Of a stretch of 64,000 nt of DNA, positions 46,516 through 55,517 are shown piece by piece. A program made the translations under genes and the position numbers. The notes beneath the pieces were generated by a model. The model searched no databases and was not told the origin of the DNA. It saw nothing but the letters and a program-made list of their open reading frames with translations. How positions within the stretch are numbered: position 1 is the stretch's first letter; each line of letters begins with the position of its first letter. Source of the DNA: Flavobacteriales bacterium (GTDB lineage: Bacteria; Bacteroidota; Bacteroidia; Flavobacteriales_D; Crocinitomicaceae); assembly GCA_947497485.1 (NCBI GenBank), contig CANMHB010000002.1:221859-285858 (forward strand), in the 5' to 3' direction.

Positions 46516-46941
46516 TTATGTTTCACGTGAAACATAACGGGAAATATAAAAATCCTCTTTACTTCTCATTTCAACAGTATTCTCTTCAGACTTATCTTTA
46601 TAACCACATAAATGCAGAAATCCGTGGTAAATAACACGCATTAACTCGATTTTATTTTCCACTTTAAATTCAAAGGCGTTTTCAATTACTCGTTCAAACG
46701 AGATAAATAAATCGCCAGAAATAACACCGTCTATAGAATAATCAAATGTAATAATATCAGTATGGTAATCATGGTTCAGATATTGTCTATTAATACCTAA
46801 TAAATATTCATCCTTACAAAAAACTATAGATACATCACCACAAACAAAACCCTCATTCTCCAATAAATCGTTAATGGAGTAAACAAAAAATTCCGAGTCA
46901 AAACCCGGAATTTCAATATCAATAAAATCAAACGAAATCAT
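46516..46941 (-). CDS. ybeY: endoribonuclease YbeY (rRNA maturation factor)
   Basis: 141 residues. The zinc-site region is VIYHGFLHLCGYKDKSEE, with two of the usual three His ligands (HGxLHL). The third His of the canonical GYDH is replaced, giving GYKD; this variant is as I recall common in Bacteroidota. DIITFDYSIDGVISGDLFIS is the other family motif. It processes 16S rRNA 3' ends. The last codons (VSRET) lie inside a parS palindrome. It overlaps the upstream ATPase by 4 bp. Confidence 0.88.
   Translation of the reverse strand: MISFDFIDIEIPGFDSEFFVYSINDLLENEGFVCGDVSIVFCKDEYLLGINRQYLNHDYHTDIITFDYSIDGVISGDLFISFERVIENAFEFKVENKIELMRVIYHGFLHLCGYKDKSEENTVEMRSKEDFYISRYVSRET
46519..46534. promoter_or_regulatory. 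parS site 2, inside the ybeY 3' end
   Basis: A second perfect TGTTTCACGTGAAACA, 47 bp from the first. On the minus strand it encodes the C-terminal VSRET of YbeY immediately before the stop. Confidence 0.9.
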
Positions 46942-47351
46942 TTAGTAAAATATATACTCACACTGTTACCAACATCATTATATACCACCTCATCTGCAAG
47001 ATTCTTCATTAAGAAAATTCCTCTTCCACTTTCTTTTAAAATATTTTCAGGCGCAGTAGGATCAGGTAAGTCACTGAAATTAAACCCTTTACCTTCATCC
47101 TCTATATTAAAACAAAACTCTTCCTGCTTATCTCCAACCGCAACATTTACAAATAAATCCCTTTGTAACTCGTTTCCATGCTGTATGGCATTATTTACAG
47201 CTTCTGTAACAGCTATTAAGACATTACCATAAGCTTCCTCTTCAACTCCTAACCCCGAACAAATACGATCAACTAGATTCTCTACATCAACCAAAGCATT
47301 ATAATCTGAGGGTAACTTTAATTCTTCAATAATTGTAAATCCTTCTTTCAT
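46938..47351 (-). CDS. RsbW/SpoIIAB-like anti-sigma or histidine-kinase-type ATPase
   Basis: 137 residues, a single HATPase domain. The N box is AVTEAVNNAIQHGN, the G1 box IEDEGKGFNFSDLPDP, and the G2 box ESGRGIFLMKNLADEV. Members bind anti-anti-sigma factors and phosphorylate them on Ser, or act in partner switching. No sigma or STAS gene is adjacent, so its partner is unknown. It sits between DUF4175 and ybeY in one operon. Confidence 0.82.
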   Translation of the reverse strand: MKEGFTIIEELKLPSDYNALVDVENLVDRICSGLGVEEEAYGNVLIAVTEAVNNAIQHGNELQRDLFVNVAVGDKQEEFCFNIEDEGKGFNFSDLPDPTAPENILKESGRGIFLMKNLADEVVYNDVGNSVSIYFTK

Positions 47352-47373
47352 AGATAATTAAAAGAAAATGTTC

Positions 47374-50300
47374 TTAATTCCCATTGAAATATTGGTTGGC
47401 TTTATCCTTATAATACTTCTTGTAAACTGGATCTGCCGACTTTAATATTTCAATTTGTTTTAACTTCTGTTTGTTATACTCATTAAATCGAATTTTGTTA
47501 CCAACTAATTCATCTTTTCCAGATTTTGATTCTCTTTTTTCCTCAAATCCCCTTTCCATTAAAGCTTTTTCACTTTCTAAAAGCCTTGTCAATATTTCCT
47601 TTTGACGATTAATTGTTTCCTTATTTATATTCTTATTTATAAGTTGTTTCTCTTGTTCTTCAAGTTCTTTGATGAGCGGGTTTAATTTATTTCCTAATCC
47701 TTGCCCTTCCTTATTCATTTCGTTTTTCAGTTGCTCTAAACGTTGACGAATAGCCGTTTGTTCGGCTGCCATCTTTGCTATTTCTTTATTACCAAGGCCT
47801 AACATATTTTGACCATTCTGCCCAGGCTTATTTCCAGGTTTATCCCCTTCTTTCTGCCCACCAGGATTAGGTCCTTTTTGTAGTTGTTCTAGTTGTTTTT
47901 TTAACATTTCTTTCATATCACCTGGAGACATCGAAGAACTTGGTTTCGGTCTACCCTTACCTGGTTTATTACAACTACCGCTTCCTTGAGCTTGTGATTG
48001 CATTTGCGACTGCATTGATTGGAGTGCCTCATTTAACAATAAAGCCAAATTATTGTATGACGTCATTACAAGTTGTTGATGTTTCGAAAGATCTTTTTTA
48101 CGATGATCATCTATATCTTCAATTGAAGCTGTATGGTTTGTTTCAATAGCATTTAATTCTTTATCAATAAAACTTGCAATCTTAGGTTGTCGTTTTGCTA
48201 AAGCTAATAAACTATCTTTTACAATCTTTGTGTCATCTATAATTCTTCGCTGTCTACGCCCATACTTTCGATATGCAGGATCGGAGGTGCTTACACGACC
48301 CATTTTATTCATTAACTCTTCTTGATCAAAACTAAGGGTCATTAAACTCTCTAGAATGTTTCTTAGCGCATCCATATCCTCTTCTTGCTGCTTCTGATTT
48401 GCTTTTTGTTGTTTCTGATCTAGTTGCTGTGCTAATTGTTCCATTTGTTCACTAGCTTTCTTTTGTGATTCACCAGCTTTCTTATCCTTTCCATCCTCTA
48501 AATTTTCTTTTGATTCATTCAGATCATTGGATATTTTTTCTTCTTGTTCCTTTGTATCACCTAAATCCATTGGAGACTGTAATTCCTTATTAAGGTCATT
48601 CAGTTTCTTTAAATCATCTTTTAATTCCTCAAATTTTTTATTGACTTCATTTTGCTTTTCAATGGCCTTTTCTTTCGATAATTTATTTTCTTGAATATCT
48701 TTTTTTAATTCTTCTTGTTCTTTTGCTAAATCTTTAAGTTGTTTTTCTAAATCATCTATTTTTTCATTTACTTGCAATCTTTTTAACATCTCTAAACTGC
48801 GATCTAGTTGTTTTTTCATATCCTCAGTTGACTGATCCAACTGTTCCATTTTATCCTTAATATTCTCTTTATCGTTATTTTGAAGTAGTTTTTCTAAGTC
48901 TTCCAATAATTTTTTTAGTTCATCATCCATTAATTGTTCAAGTAGCTTTTCAATCATTTCTTGCTTCTCAAGTAATTCTTTATCCATTTCAGATAATTGG
49001 TTTTTCTCTTCAACACTTTGACTCATTTCATTTTTGATTTGCTCAAGCGATTCTATTAAATTCTTCTGTTCTTCTTGAAGTTGGTTTAACTGATTCATCT
49101 TATTCCAGTCAGAGGATTTAGAATTCAAACTTTCTTTCTTCAATTTTTCAACTCGCTTTTGAAATTGCTCGGTTTTCTTCAGTAAATCACTTAAATCTTC
49201 CTTCGTTTTTTCCTGGTCTTCATCTCTTTTTTCAACGAGTTCGTCTAAAGTAGGAAGTTTATAGGTATACGTTTGACTTCTTGATGACTTACTTCCGTTT
49301 ACACCATCATTATCAGAAACAACAAAATAATATTCTATCCGATCTTTAAGTTGAACCTGTTCTCTACGAAAATCAACAGCAAACTCATATGATAATTGTG
49401 TTCCAGAAACAGGTCTAACTTGTAATTTCTCCTCTTTTGTTTTTCCATTTTCACGAATGATTTTGTAAACAAAAAACAAGCTTTTTAATCCATAATCATC
49501 ACCTACTTCACCTTTGAAATAACGAACTCCATCAGAAATACTATCCTTAAATTCTTCAACTTCAATTACTGGAAAAGCATCTTTAATAACTGATATTGAA
49601 CATTGAGAACTATCAATTTTATTCTTAAATGCATTATGAAGTATAAATTTTAATTTGGAATCATTATTTATTTTTCGGTTCAACTTAAATCCCTCTTCTG
49701 TATGTATTTCATTTTTTCCATTCCAAGAAACTTCAACTCTTTTTGTGTTTTTAGTTAAAACACTCCACTCTATTTGTGTCCCTTCAGGTACATTCAAATC
49801 TCCAGCGTTTTTGATTATTTCTGAAGTCTTACCTAAATAATTTGGATAAATCAATTTTGCTTCAAGCCTACCTATTAGTGATTTTCCAATAACATTTAAG
49901 CGATATTTATCACTTGTAAAATCATTTGCTGTAAAGTAGAATAACGATGACTCTTTTGGCTTTTTAATTAAACCTTTAAAAAAGTTCTTGGACACCCGTT
50001 CCATTAAAAATTTTCCATTTTCACTAATGAGGTAAACGTTTTCAGGTAAAGAGGTTCCTTTAAGAATCAAATCGATTTGGGCATCCTGACCTTCTTCTAC
50101 TGTTAGTCTCGTTTTGTTTAATAAAAATTGAAAAGGCGCATATTCCTCATTGTAGTTTACAACACGCTCCGTTCCCTGAGTAATTATACTAGGGATAAAA
50201 ATGGCTAGCAAAACGAAAACTGTAAATATTGGTAGGAAATAGCGTAAATATTTTTTATTATCACTGAAATGAATTGCAGAACTAAAAGGAATAACATTCA

Positions 50301-50721
50301 ATTGTTCGGATTTCTGCATCACACTAGCTCGTAGTAATTCAATATTTCCTTCATTTTGATCCAACGCATCTTGTAACTGAAGTGTATTTTTTAGTCTATC
50401 CGATATTTCTGGAAAAAACGAACCTATTATTTCAGATGCTTGGTAACGATTAATACGTTTTCCGAATGATATTAATTTTGAAAGTGGAATTACAATGTAA
50501 CGAACAAGAAGAATTAAATTTATTACGATAAAACTAAAAAACAAGAATGCTCTTGTTACAGAACCAAAGCGACCGATGTATTCAAGAGTTGTAGTGAAAA
50601 GAATTGAAAATAAAAAAAAAGCTAGAAAAAGGATAACGCCCTTGATCATTTCATTTTTATAGTATTTCCTTATAAAAGAATCTATTTGGTCCAGTAACTG
50701 TTCAAACGAACTACTCATCAT
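47374..50721 (-). CDS. DUF4175 membrane protein with long coiled coil
   Basis: 1115 residues. The N-terminus has two membrane helices (about 24-46 and 55-77) and a third near 160-180. Extracytoplasmic beta-rich domains lie at about 200-490 (for example YYFVVSDNDGVNG). A very charged coiled coil spans about 500-790 (DLEKQLKDLAKEQEELKKD). The tail is Gln/Gly/Pro-rich (GPNPGGQKEGDKPGNKPGQN). This is the architecture of the Bacteroidota DUF4175 family, of unknown function and probably structural in the envelope. Confidence 0.85.
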   Translation of the reverse strand: MMSSSFEQLLDQIDSFIRKYYKNEMIKGVILFLAFFLFSILFTTTLEYIGRFGSVTRAFLFFSFIVINLILLVRYIVIPLSKLISFGKRINRYQASEIIGSFFPEISDRLKNTLQLQDALDQNEGNIELLRASVMQKSEQLNVIPFSSAIHFSDNKKYLRYFLPIFTVFVLLAIFIPSIITQGTERVVNYNEEYAPFQFLLNKTRLTVEEGQDAQIDLILKGTSLPENVYLISENGKFLMERVSKNFFKGLIKKPKESSLFYFTANDFTSDKYRLNVIGKSLIGRLEAKLIYPNYLGKTSEIIKNAGDLNVPEGTQIEWSVLTKNTKRVEVSWNGKNEIHTEEGFKLNRKINNDSKLKFILHNAFKNKIDSSQCSISVIKDAFPVIEVEEFKDSISDGVRYFKGEVGDDYGLKSLFFVYKIIRENGKTKEEKLQVRPVSGTQLSYEFAVDFRREQVQLKDRIEYYFVVSDNDGVNGSKSSRSQTYTYKLPTLDELVEKRDEDQEKTKEDLSDLLKKTEQFQKRVEKLKKESLNSKSSDWNKMNQLNQLQEEQKNLIESLEQIKNEMSQSVEEKNQLSEMDKELLEKQEMIEKLLEQLMDDELKKLLEDLEKLLQNNDKENIKDKMEQLDQSTEDMKKQLDRSLEMLKRLQVNEKIDDLEKQLKDLAKEQEELKKDIQENKLSKEKAIEKQNEVNKKFEELKDDLKKLNDLNKELQSPMDLGDTKEQEEKISNDLNESKENLEDGKDKKAGESQKKASEQMEQLAQQLDQKQQKANQKQQEEDMDALRNILESLMTLSFDQEELMNKMGRVSTSDPAYRKYGRRQRRIIDDTKIVKDSLLALAKRQPKIASFIDKELNAIETNHTASIEDIDDHRKKDLSKHQQLVMTSYNNLALLLNEALQSMQSQMQSQAQGSGSCNKPGKGRPKPSSSMSPGDMKEMLKKQLEQLQKGPNPGGQKEGDKPGNKPGQNGQNMLGLGNKEIAKMAAEQTAIRQRLEQLKNEMNKEGQGLGNKLNPLIKELEEQEKQLINKNINKETINRQKEILTRLLESEKALMERGFEEKRESKSGKDELVGNKIRFNEYNKQKLKQIEILKSADPVYKKYYKDKANQYFNGN

Positions 50722-51317
50722 TAGTTTTCAGCTAATTTAACTCAATAACGCAAAAAGTAAAAATAGTTAGCATTTTTTATATTTCTCAAAACATGATTTT
50801 TATGTTGAGATAATAAAGAATTAAATATTTAATTTTTTAAAAAGAATTTTATTGTTTTTATTAAGGCTGTTAATATGTTGTAAAAAAAACAACCGATTAT
50901 TAGGTTAATTCAATTTCAACAATTTAATTTTACTTCTTAACACAATATTACAGTTTAAATAGTTGATAGTCATATTATTAAATATTAATAACAATATTTC
51001 TCTTTTTACTATTCGTTTATAACTAAATTCAATTGTTAATATTCTTTTTGTTTAAAATAGGTTGTTAAATCTTGCAGAATTTTCCCATTAAAAATAGCGG
51101 TACTTCATAAATATTTTGGCTTGTAATTATTTTTAAAAGAAACAAGAAATAGATTTTAAAAGTTATACACGTTAATAAACAATTTTAAAGAATTTATGGT
51201 TCACAACTAAATTAATTTTAGCCTTGTTTTATGGGATACTCTAAAAACGAAAAAGTCTTATTGTTTAAAACTTGATTAAAATGTTAATTCAAATTACTTT
51301 TACAAAAACAAACAAAA
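50722..51317. other. 596-bp AT-rich gene-free gap; candidate replication origin
   Basis: The longest gene-free gap of the window, extremely AT-rich, between divergent DUF4175 (minus) and rpiB (plus). Genes to the left as far as 44594 are all minus and those to the right as far as 61759 all plus, as expected around an origin. Two parS sites lie 4.2 kb away. A DnaA-box-like TTATACACG occurs at 51163-51171 (one mismatch to TTATNCACA); other matches are weaker. It also must hold promoters for both neighbours. Confidence 0.4.
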
Positions 51318-51755
51318 ATGGCATCTAAAATAGTTCCAATTGGAGCGGATCACGCAGGCTTCCTTTTAAAAGGAAAGATAATACAATTTTTAAATGAATC
51401 AGGATATGAAGTAAAGGATTTCGGATGTTTTTCAGAGGAAAGCATTGATTATCCTGACTTTGCCCATCCAGTAGCTGAAATGGTGGAACAAAATACAGGA
51501 ATGTTAGGAATTTTGATTTGTGGTTCTGGGAACGGCATAAATATGACAGCGAATAAACATGTTGGTATTAGGAGTGCCTTATGTTGGAATGAAGAAATAG
51601 CAGCTTTAGCCCGCCAACACAATGACGCAAATATAGTTGCCCTTCCCGCGCGTTTTATTTCAGAAGCAAAGGCTATCGAAATAGTGAAGAATTTTTTAGG
51701 CACAGCATTTGAAGGAGGAAGACATCAACGTAGAATAGATAAAATTTCGTGTTAA
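51318..51755 (+). CDS. rpiB: ribose 5-phosphate isomerase B
   Basis: 145 residues. GADHAGFLLKG and ILICGSGNGINMTANKHVGIRSAL are the RpiB signatures, with the catalytic Cys in CGSG; HNDANIVALPARF is the third. It interconverts ribose 5-phosphate and ribulose 5-phosphate. Its stop overlaps the next gene's ATG by one base. The first plus-strand gene after the candidate origin. Confidence 0.92.
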   Translation: MASKIVPIGADHAGFLLKGKIIQFLNESGYEVKDFGCFSEESIDYPDFAHPVAEMVEQNTGMLGILICGSGNGINMTANKHVGIRSALCWNEEIAALARQHNDANIVALPARFISEAKAIEIVKNFLGTAFEGGRHQRRIDKISC

Positions 51756-52384
51756 TGTCTTATAGATTTCTTTTTTCATTGCTTCTATTGTTTTTAATTA
51801 AACAGCTTTCAGCACAAGAAGACTACAACTACTTGTTTAATGGTTCCAAAGACACGGCTTTTCTGAGAGATTATGCAAACTCTTTCTATACTGACAAAGG
51901 GTTTCCAGTAAATTTAGATGGAGCTTTTATTATAGAACCAACAAAAAAACATCAAACTTGGGTTATTCACACACTTGATACTGTAAGAAGGCATTCAGCA
52001 ACGTTTATTATTGCTAATTATGAAATAAATCCAGAAACACAGGAAAGAGAAAAAGTGATTATTGATAAATTCACGGTAAGGATAAAAGGTTCAATGAAAC
52101 CTTCATTATGGTTAGGAAACGCTGTATCAGGAGGAAAAATAGATACAACAGCGTTTAATTTACACGTGGAGTTCGATAGTGATTCGGTTAATGCTGATTA
52201 TAAAGTTGAGAATTTTGAATTAACCCACGGAAGCAACACATTTGCTTCAAAAAGTAGTAGTCTTACAAAAACAATGATTGATTATCTTTTAACTTTAAAA
52301 AGAGATGAAAAAGTAGTTTTGAAGGTTACTTATTCGGATTTAAGAGGAATAAAGAAAGAAATAGAAGGTTTGTTTTTTAGGTGA
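51755..52384 (+). CDS. secreted protein with a GldM C-terminal-like pattern
   Basis: 209 residues from the ATG at 51755, which overlaps the rpiB stop. The signal peptide ends LIKQLSAQ. The second half (KFTVRIKGSMKPSLWLGNAV, SGGKID, YKVENFELTHG, then TLKRDEKVVLKVTYSDLRG) resembles the C-terminal domain of the gliding/T9SS protein GldM: strand, PKP, GG, strand, then a repeated FxF/F.L segment. This similarity is by eye. No T9SS gene adjoins it. Confidence 0.55.
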   Translation: MSYRFLFSLLLLFLIKQLSAQEDYNYLFNGSKDTAFLRDYANSFYTDKGFPVNLDGAFIIEPTKKHQTWVIHTLDTVRRHSATFIIANYEINPETQEREKVIIDKFTVRIKGSMKPSLWLGNAVSGGKIDTTAFNLHVEFDSDSVNADYKVENFELTHGSNTFASKSSSLTKTMIDYLLTLKRDEKVVLKVTYSDLRGIKKEIEGLFFR

Positions 52385-52425
52385 AAGAATGAAATTTATT
52401 CTTTATGATAAATTAGATAATATCA

Positions 52426-53415
52426 ATGAAAATATTAGTAACTGGAGCAACAGGATTCCTAGGTTTTCGTGTTTTAGAAGGATTGATTCAGTTAGATAAA
52501 GTAAAAGAAATTGTCGCTACGGGAAGGGAAATCAAAAACACCCATAGGATAACAGACAGAAAAATCTCCTATCACTTAGGAGATTTAAGTAATGAAAATT
52601 TTGTAAATGAAATAACTTTAGGAATAGATGTAATTATTCATTGCGCTGCGCTTTCATCTCCTTGGGGTGAGTATGCCGATTTTTATTCTGCCAATGTATT
52701 AAGCCAGAAAAACCTTATAAAAGCAGCAGAGAAAAGAGGTGTTGGCCGATACATCTACATTTCTACGCCTAGTTTGTATTTTTATTCAGAAAAAAACACA
52801 GACATAAAAGAATCAGATCCACTTCCCTCCAAGTTTGTCAATGCTTATGCTAAAACTAAACGTGAAGCTGAAATTCTGCTTGAAAAGTCTTATTTGCCTT
52901 ATGTAATTTTAAGACCTAGAGCGTTGATTGGTCGGGGAGATACGGTAATAATGCCAAGAATCATAAGGGCTGTTAATGAAAAACGTTTAAAAATAATTGG
53001 AAATGGACAAAATATCGTTGACTTAACAGCTGTGTCAAATGTAGTAAAAGCAATAATTTTGTCTATTAATGCCTCTGAATTAGCCCTTCGCCAAACTTAT
53101 AATATAACGAATGGTGAACCGGTTAAGCTTTGGGAAAAAATAAACGTTGTTTTAAAGCAAATGAATCTTAAATATCCAAAGAAAAAAGTTCCGAAAGCAT
53201 TAGTATTGGCCATTGCTTATTGGTTGGAGTTTTCATCTCGACTAACACATAAGAAAGAACCACCACTAACCGCATATGGAGTTGGAACGTTATGTAATTC
53301 GCTCACAATGGACATCACTAAAGCAAAGAGTTTATTAGGTTATGAGCCTGAAATGACCATTGACGAGGCAATCCGTGAATTTGTAATTTGGTATAACCAA
53401 AATGAAAAAAGTTAA
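52426..53415 (+). CDS. NAD-dependent epimerase/3-beta-HSD-type reductase (OleD-like)
   Basis: 329 residues, an extended short-chain dehydrogenase. The cofactor motif is GATGFLG (7-13); the catalytic triad is S113 in YISTPS and Y141-x3-K145 in YAKTK. RPRALIGRGDTVIMPRI and the NVVKAIILS segment are typical of the 3-beta-HSD/OleD branch. OleD reduces a 2-alkyl-3-keto acid in olefin synthesis; the substrate here is inferred from the neighbours. The next gene overlaps its stop by 14 bp. Confidence 0.78.
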   Translation: MKILVTGATGFLGFRVLEGLIQLDKVKEIVATGREIKNTHRITDRKISYHLGDLSNENFVNEITLGIDVIIHCAALSSPWGEYADFYSANVLSQKNLIKAAEKRGVGRYIYISTPSLYFYSEKNTDIKESDPLPSKFVNAYAKTKREAEILLEKSYLPYVILRPRALIGRGDTVIMPRIIRAVNEKRLKIIGNGQNIVDLTAVSNVVKAIILSINASELALRQTYNITNGEPVKLWEKINVVLKQMNLKYPKKKVPKALVLAIAYWLEFSSRLTHKKEPPLTAYGVGTLCNSLTMDITKAKSLLGYEPEMTIDEAIREFVIWYNQNEKS

Positions 53416-54250
53416 ATTATACCTCAATTATGCTGGATATTGTGTGGCTAAAGAAAAGATGGCTATACGAAATGGAACTGGCGAGATTATAAAATTCCAT
53501 GCTCTCTGGGGATTAATTAAACATCCTACCCAAGGCTTTATTTTGTTTGATACAGGATACACAGATCGGTTTTTATCAGCAACAAAGTACTTTCCAAGCC
53601 GGATTTATTATCTTGCTACAAAAGTGGAAATACCGAAAAAAGAGGAAATAGTTAATCAATTAAAAGCACATCAAATTGCTCCAGATGAAATAAAACACAT
53701 CGTGATTTCTCACTTTCATGCTGATCATACCGGGGGATTAATTGATTTTCCGAATGCAACGATCTACGCTTCAAGTAAAGCTTTAAATTATACACTAAAT
53801 CTTAACAAGTACTCATCTTTTACAAAGGGGGTTTTAAAAGATTTATTGCCAAACGATTTAAAAGAACGAACCAAATGCATCGATCAAATCTGTATTAGAA
53901 AGCAAGACGAAGTATTTGGTGTCAAATACGATTTATTTGGAGATGAATCTATCTATCTTGTTGATTTACCTGGTCATGCAAAAGGCCAATTGGGAATGCA
54001 ATTATCAACTGAAAAGCGAAACTATTTTTTGGTGGCAGATGCTATTTGGTTGAAGCAATCAATTGAAAAAAAGGTGCTTCCGAATCCAATCGTGAGACTC
54101 TTTTTTGATTCTTGGAAAGACTATAAGTCTACACATGAAAAAATAAAGATTTTTCATAGTCGTTATCCTGAAACACTTATTGTTCCGACCCATTGCCACC
54201 AAACAACTAGAGATTTAGTACAACCTATTATCACCTTTGATGTTCTTTAA
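53402..54250 (+). CDS. metallo-beta-lactamase-fold hydrolase (lactonase-like)
   Basis: 282 residues. The metal motif SHFHADHTGG (H104, H106, D108, H109) is complete, with a further His in DLPGHAKGQLG and the Asp ligand in VADAIW. The opening FHALWGLIKHPTQGFILFDTGYTDRF resembles the AHL-lactonase branch. A lactone- or thioester-cleaving role in the cluster is an inference. It overlaps the reductase and the adenylate-forming gene (by 11 bp). Confidence 0.75.
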   Translation: MKKVKLYLNYAGYCVAKEKMAIRNGTGEIIKFHALWGLIKHPTQGFILFDTGYTDRFLSATKYFPSRIYYLATKVEIPKKEEIVNQLKAHQIAPDEIKHIVISHFHADHTGGLIDFPNATIYASSKALNYTLNLNKYSSFTKGVLKDLLPNDLKERTKCIDQICIRKQDEVFGVKYDLFGDESIYLVDLPGHAKGQLGMQLSTEKRNYFLVADAIWLKQSIEKKVLPNPIVRLFFDSWKDYKSTHEKIKIFHSRYPETLIVPTHCHQTTRDLVQPIITFDVL

Positions 54251-55517
54251 ATACAAGGTTCTATATTACTACTTATTTTTTCCACGATTCAATCGCATGA
54301 ATCGTTCTGAAATAGATCATCTACAAAAAACACGCTGGAAATTTTTTAGAAATCATCTAAAATCGTCACCTTTCTATAGAAACCAAGCCGAAAGCCAAGC
54401 CGAAATTCAGGATTTTCCAATCATGGATAAGGCCATTTTTATGAAACATTTTAATGAAATAAACACCAGAAATATAGATAAAGAACGCGCTTTTCAAATC
54501 GCTATGAAAGCAGAAAACACGCGTGATTTTTCGCCAACAATAAATGATGTTTCTGTTGGATTATCTTCTGGTACTACCGGAAATAGAGGGTTATTTTTAG
54601 TCTCGGAAAACGAGCGCGCAATGTGGGTTGCATGTGTATTACGACGAGTAATAGGATGGAGTTTTAAAAGTCGAAGCGTTGCTTTTTTTTTAAGAGCAAA
54701 TAGTAATTTATATAACTCCGTGCAGTCGAATTTACTTCAGTTTCATTATATGGATCTGTTGATTCCGATTGGTGAACATATTCAAAAGCTAAATACTATT
54801 CAACCAACGATATTAGTGGCTCAACCAAGTGTACTTATAGAACTTGCAAAGTATATGGAAAATAAGGAGTTAAAAATTAACCCTACAAAAATCATTGCGG
54901 TTGCTGAAGTTTTGTATCCGGAAGATAACGCTTATTTGAAGTCTGTTTTTAATCAGATCATTCATCAAGTTTATCAATGTACGGAGGGATTTTTAGCAAG
55001 TACCTGTGAATTTGGAACGCTACATTTTCATGAAGATTATCTATTTATCGAAAAAAAATATCTAGACGATTCAAAAACGCGATTTCATCCGATCATTACT
55101 GATTTAAAAAGAAAATCTCAACCTGTTGTTCGGTATGAGCTTAATGATATCATTCATGAAAAAACCGATTGTAAATGTGGAAGTAGCGCAATGGCAATTG
55201 AGAAAATAGAGGGTCGTTCGGATGATGTATTGATTTTTAAAGATAAAAACTCGATGGAAATTAAAATATATCCTGATTTCTTTCGACGGGCCATACTGTT
55301 TGCCGACAAGTCAATTATTGATTATACAATAACACAAGTATCGGACTCATTAATCGAAGTTTATTTGGGAGAACAAAAAGATTTGTTTCAAAAAGTTGTT
55401 TTAGAGACACAAAAAATACTGAATCATTTTCATATTGAAAACGTCGTTATTAAATTAGCCGAATCACCCGATTTCGAATTGGGATTAAAGTTGAGAAGGG
55501 TTAAACGCAAGTTATGA
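54240..55517 (+). CDS. adenylate-forming enzyme (coenzyme F390 synthetase/PaaK-like)
   Basis: 425 residues from the ATG at 54240. The ATP-binding loop is LSSGTTGNRG (108-117). YQCTEGFLASTCEFGTLHFHED and VVRYELNDI mark the PaaK/F390-synthetase branch. EGRSDDVLIFKD is the hinge before a small C-terminal domain. It would activate a carboxylic acid as acyl-AMP. In the cluster it is a counterpart of OleC by reaction type, though OleC itself is another branch of this superfamily. It overlaps the KAS III gene by 4 bp. Confidence 0.75.
   Translation: MFFKYKVLYYYLFFPRFNRMNRSEIDHLQKTRWKFFRNHLKSSPFYRNQAESQAEIQDFPIMDKAIFMKHFNEINTRNIDKERAFQIAMKAENTRDFSPTINDVSVGLSSGTTGNRGLFLVSENERAMWVACVLRRVIGWSFKSRSVAFFLRANSNLYNSVQSNLLQFHYMDLLIPIGEHIQKLNTIQPTILVAQPSVLIELAKYMENKELKINPTKIIAVAEVLYPEDNAYLKSVFNQIIHQVYQCTEGFLASTCEFGTLHFHEDYLFIEKKYLDDSKTRFHPIITDLKRKSQPVVRYELNDIIHEKTDCKCGSSAMAIEKIEGRSDDVLIFKDKNSMEIKIYPDFFRRAILFADKSIIDYTITQVSDSLIEVYLGEQKDLFQKVVLETQKILNHFHIENVVIKLAESPDFELGLKLRRVKRKL

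Noticed and set aside
47874..49240. Repetitive low-complexity DNA in the DUF4175 gene as a repeat array
   Set aside because: It is coding sequence for a charged coiled coil and Gln/Gly-rich tail, not a DNA repeat.
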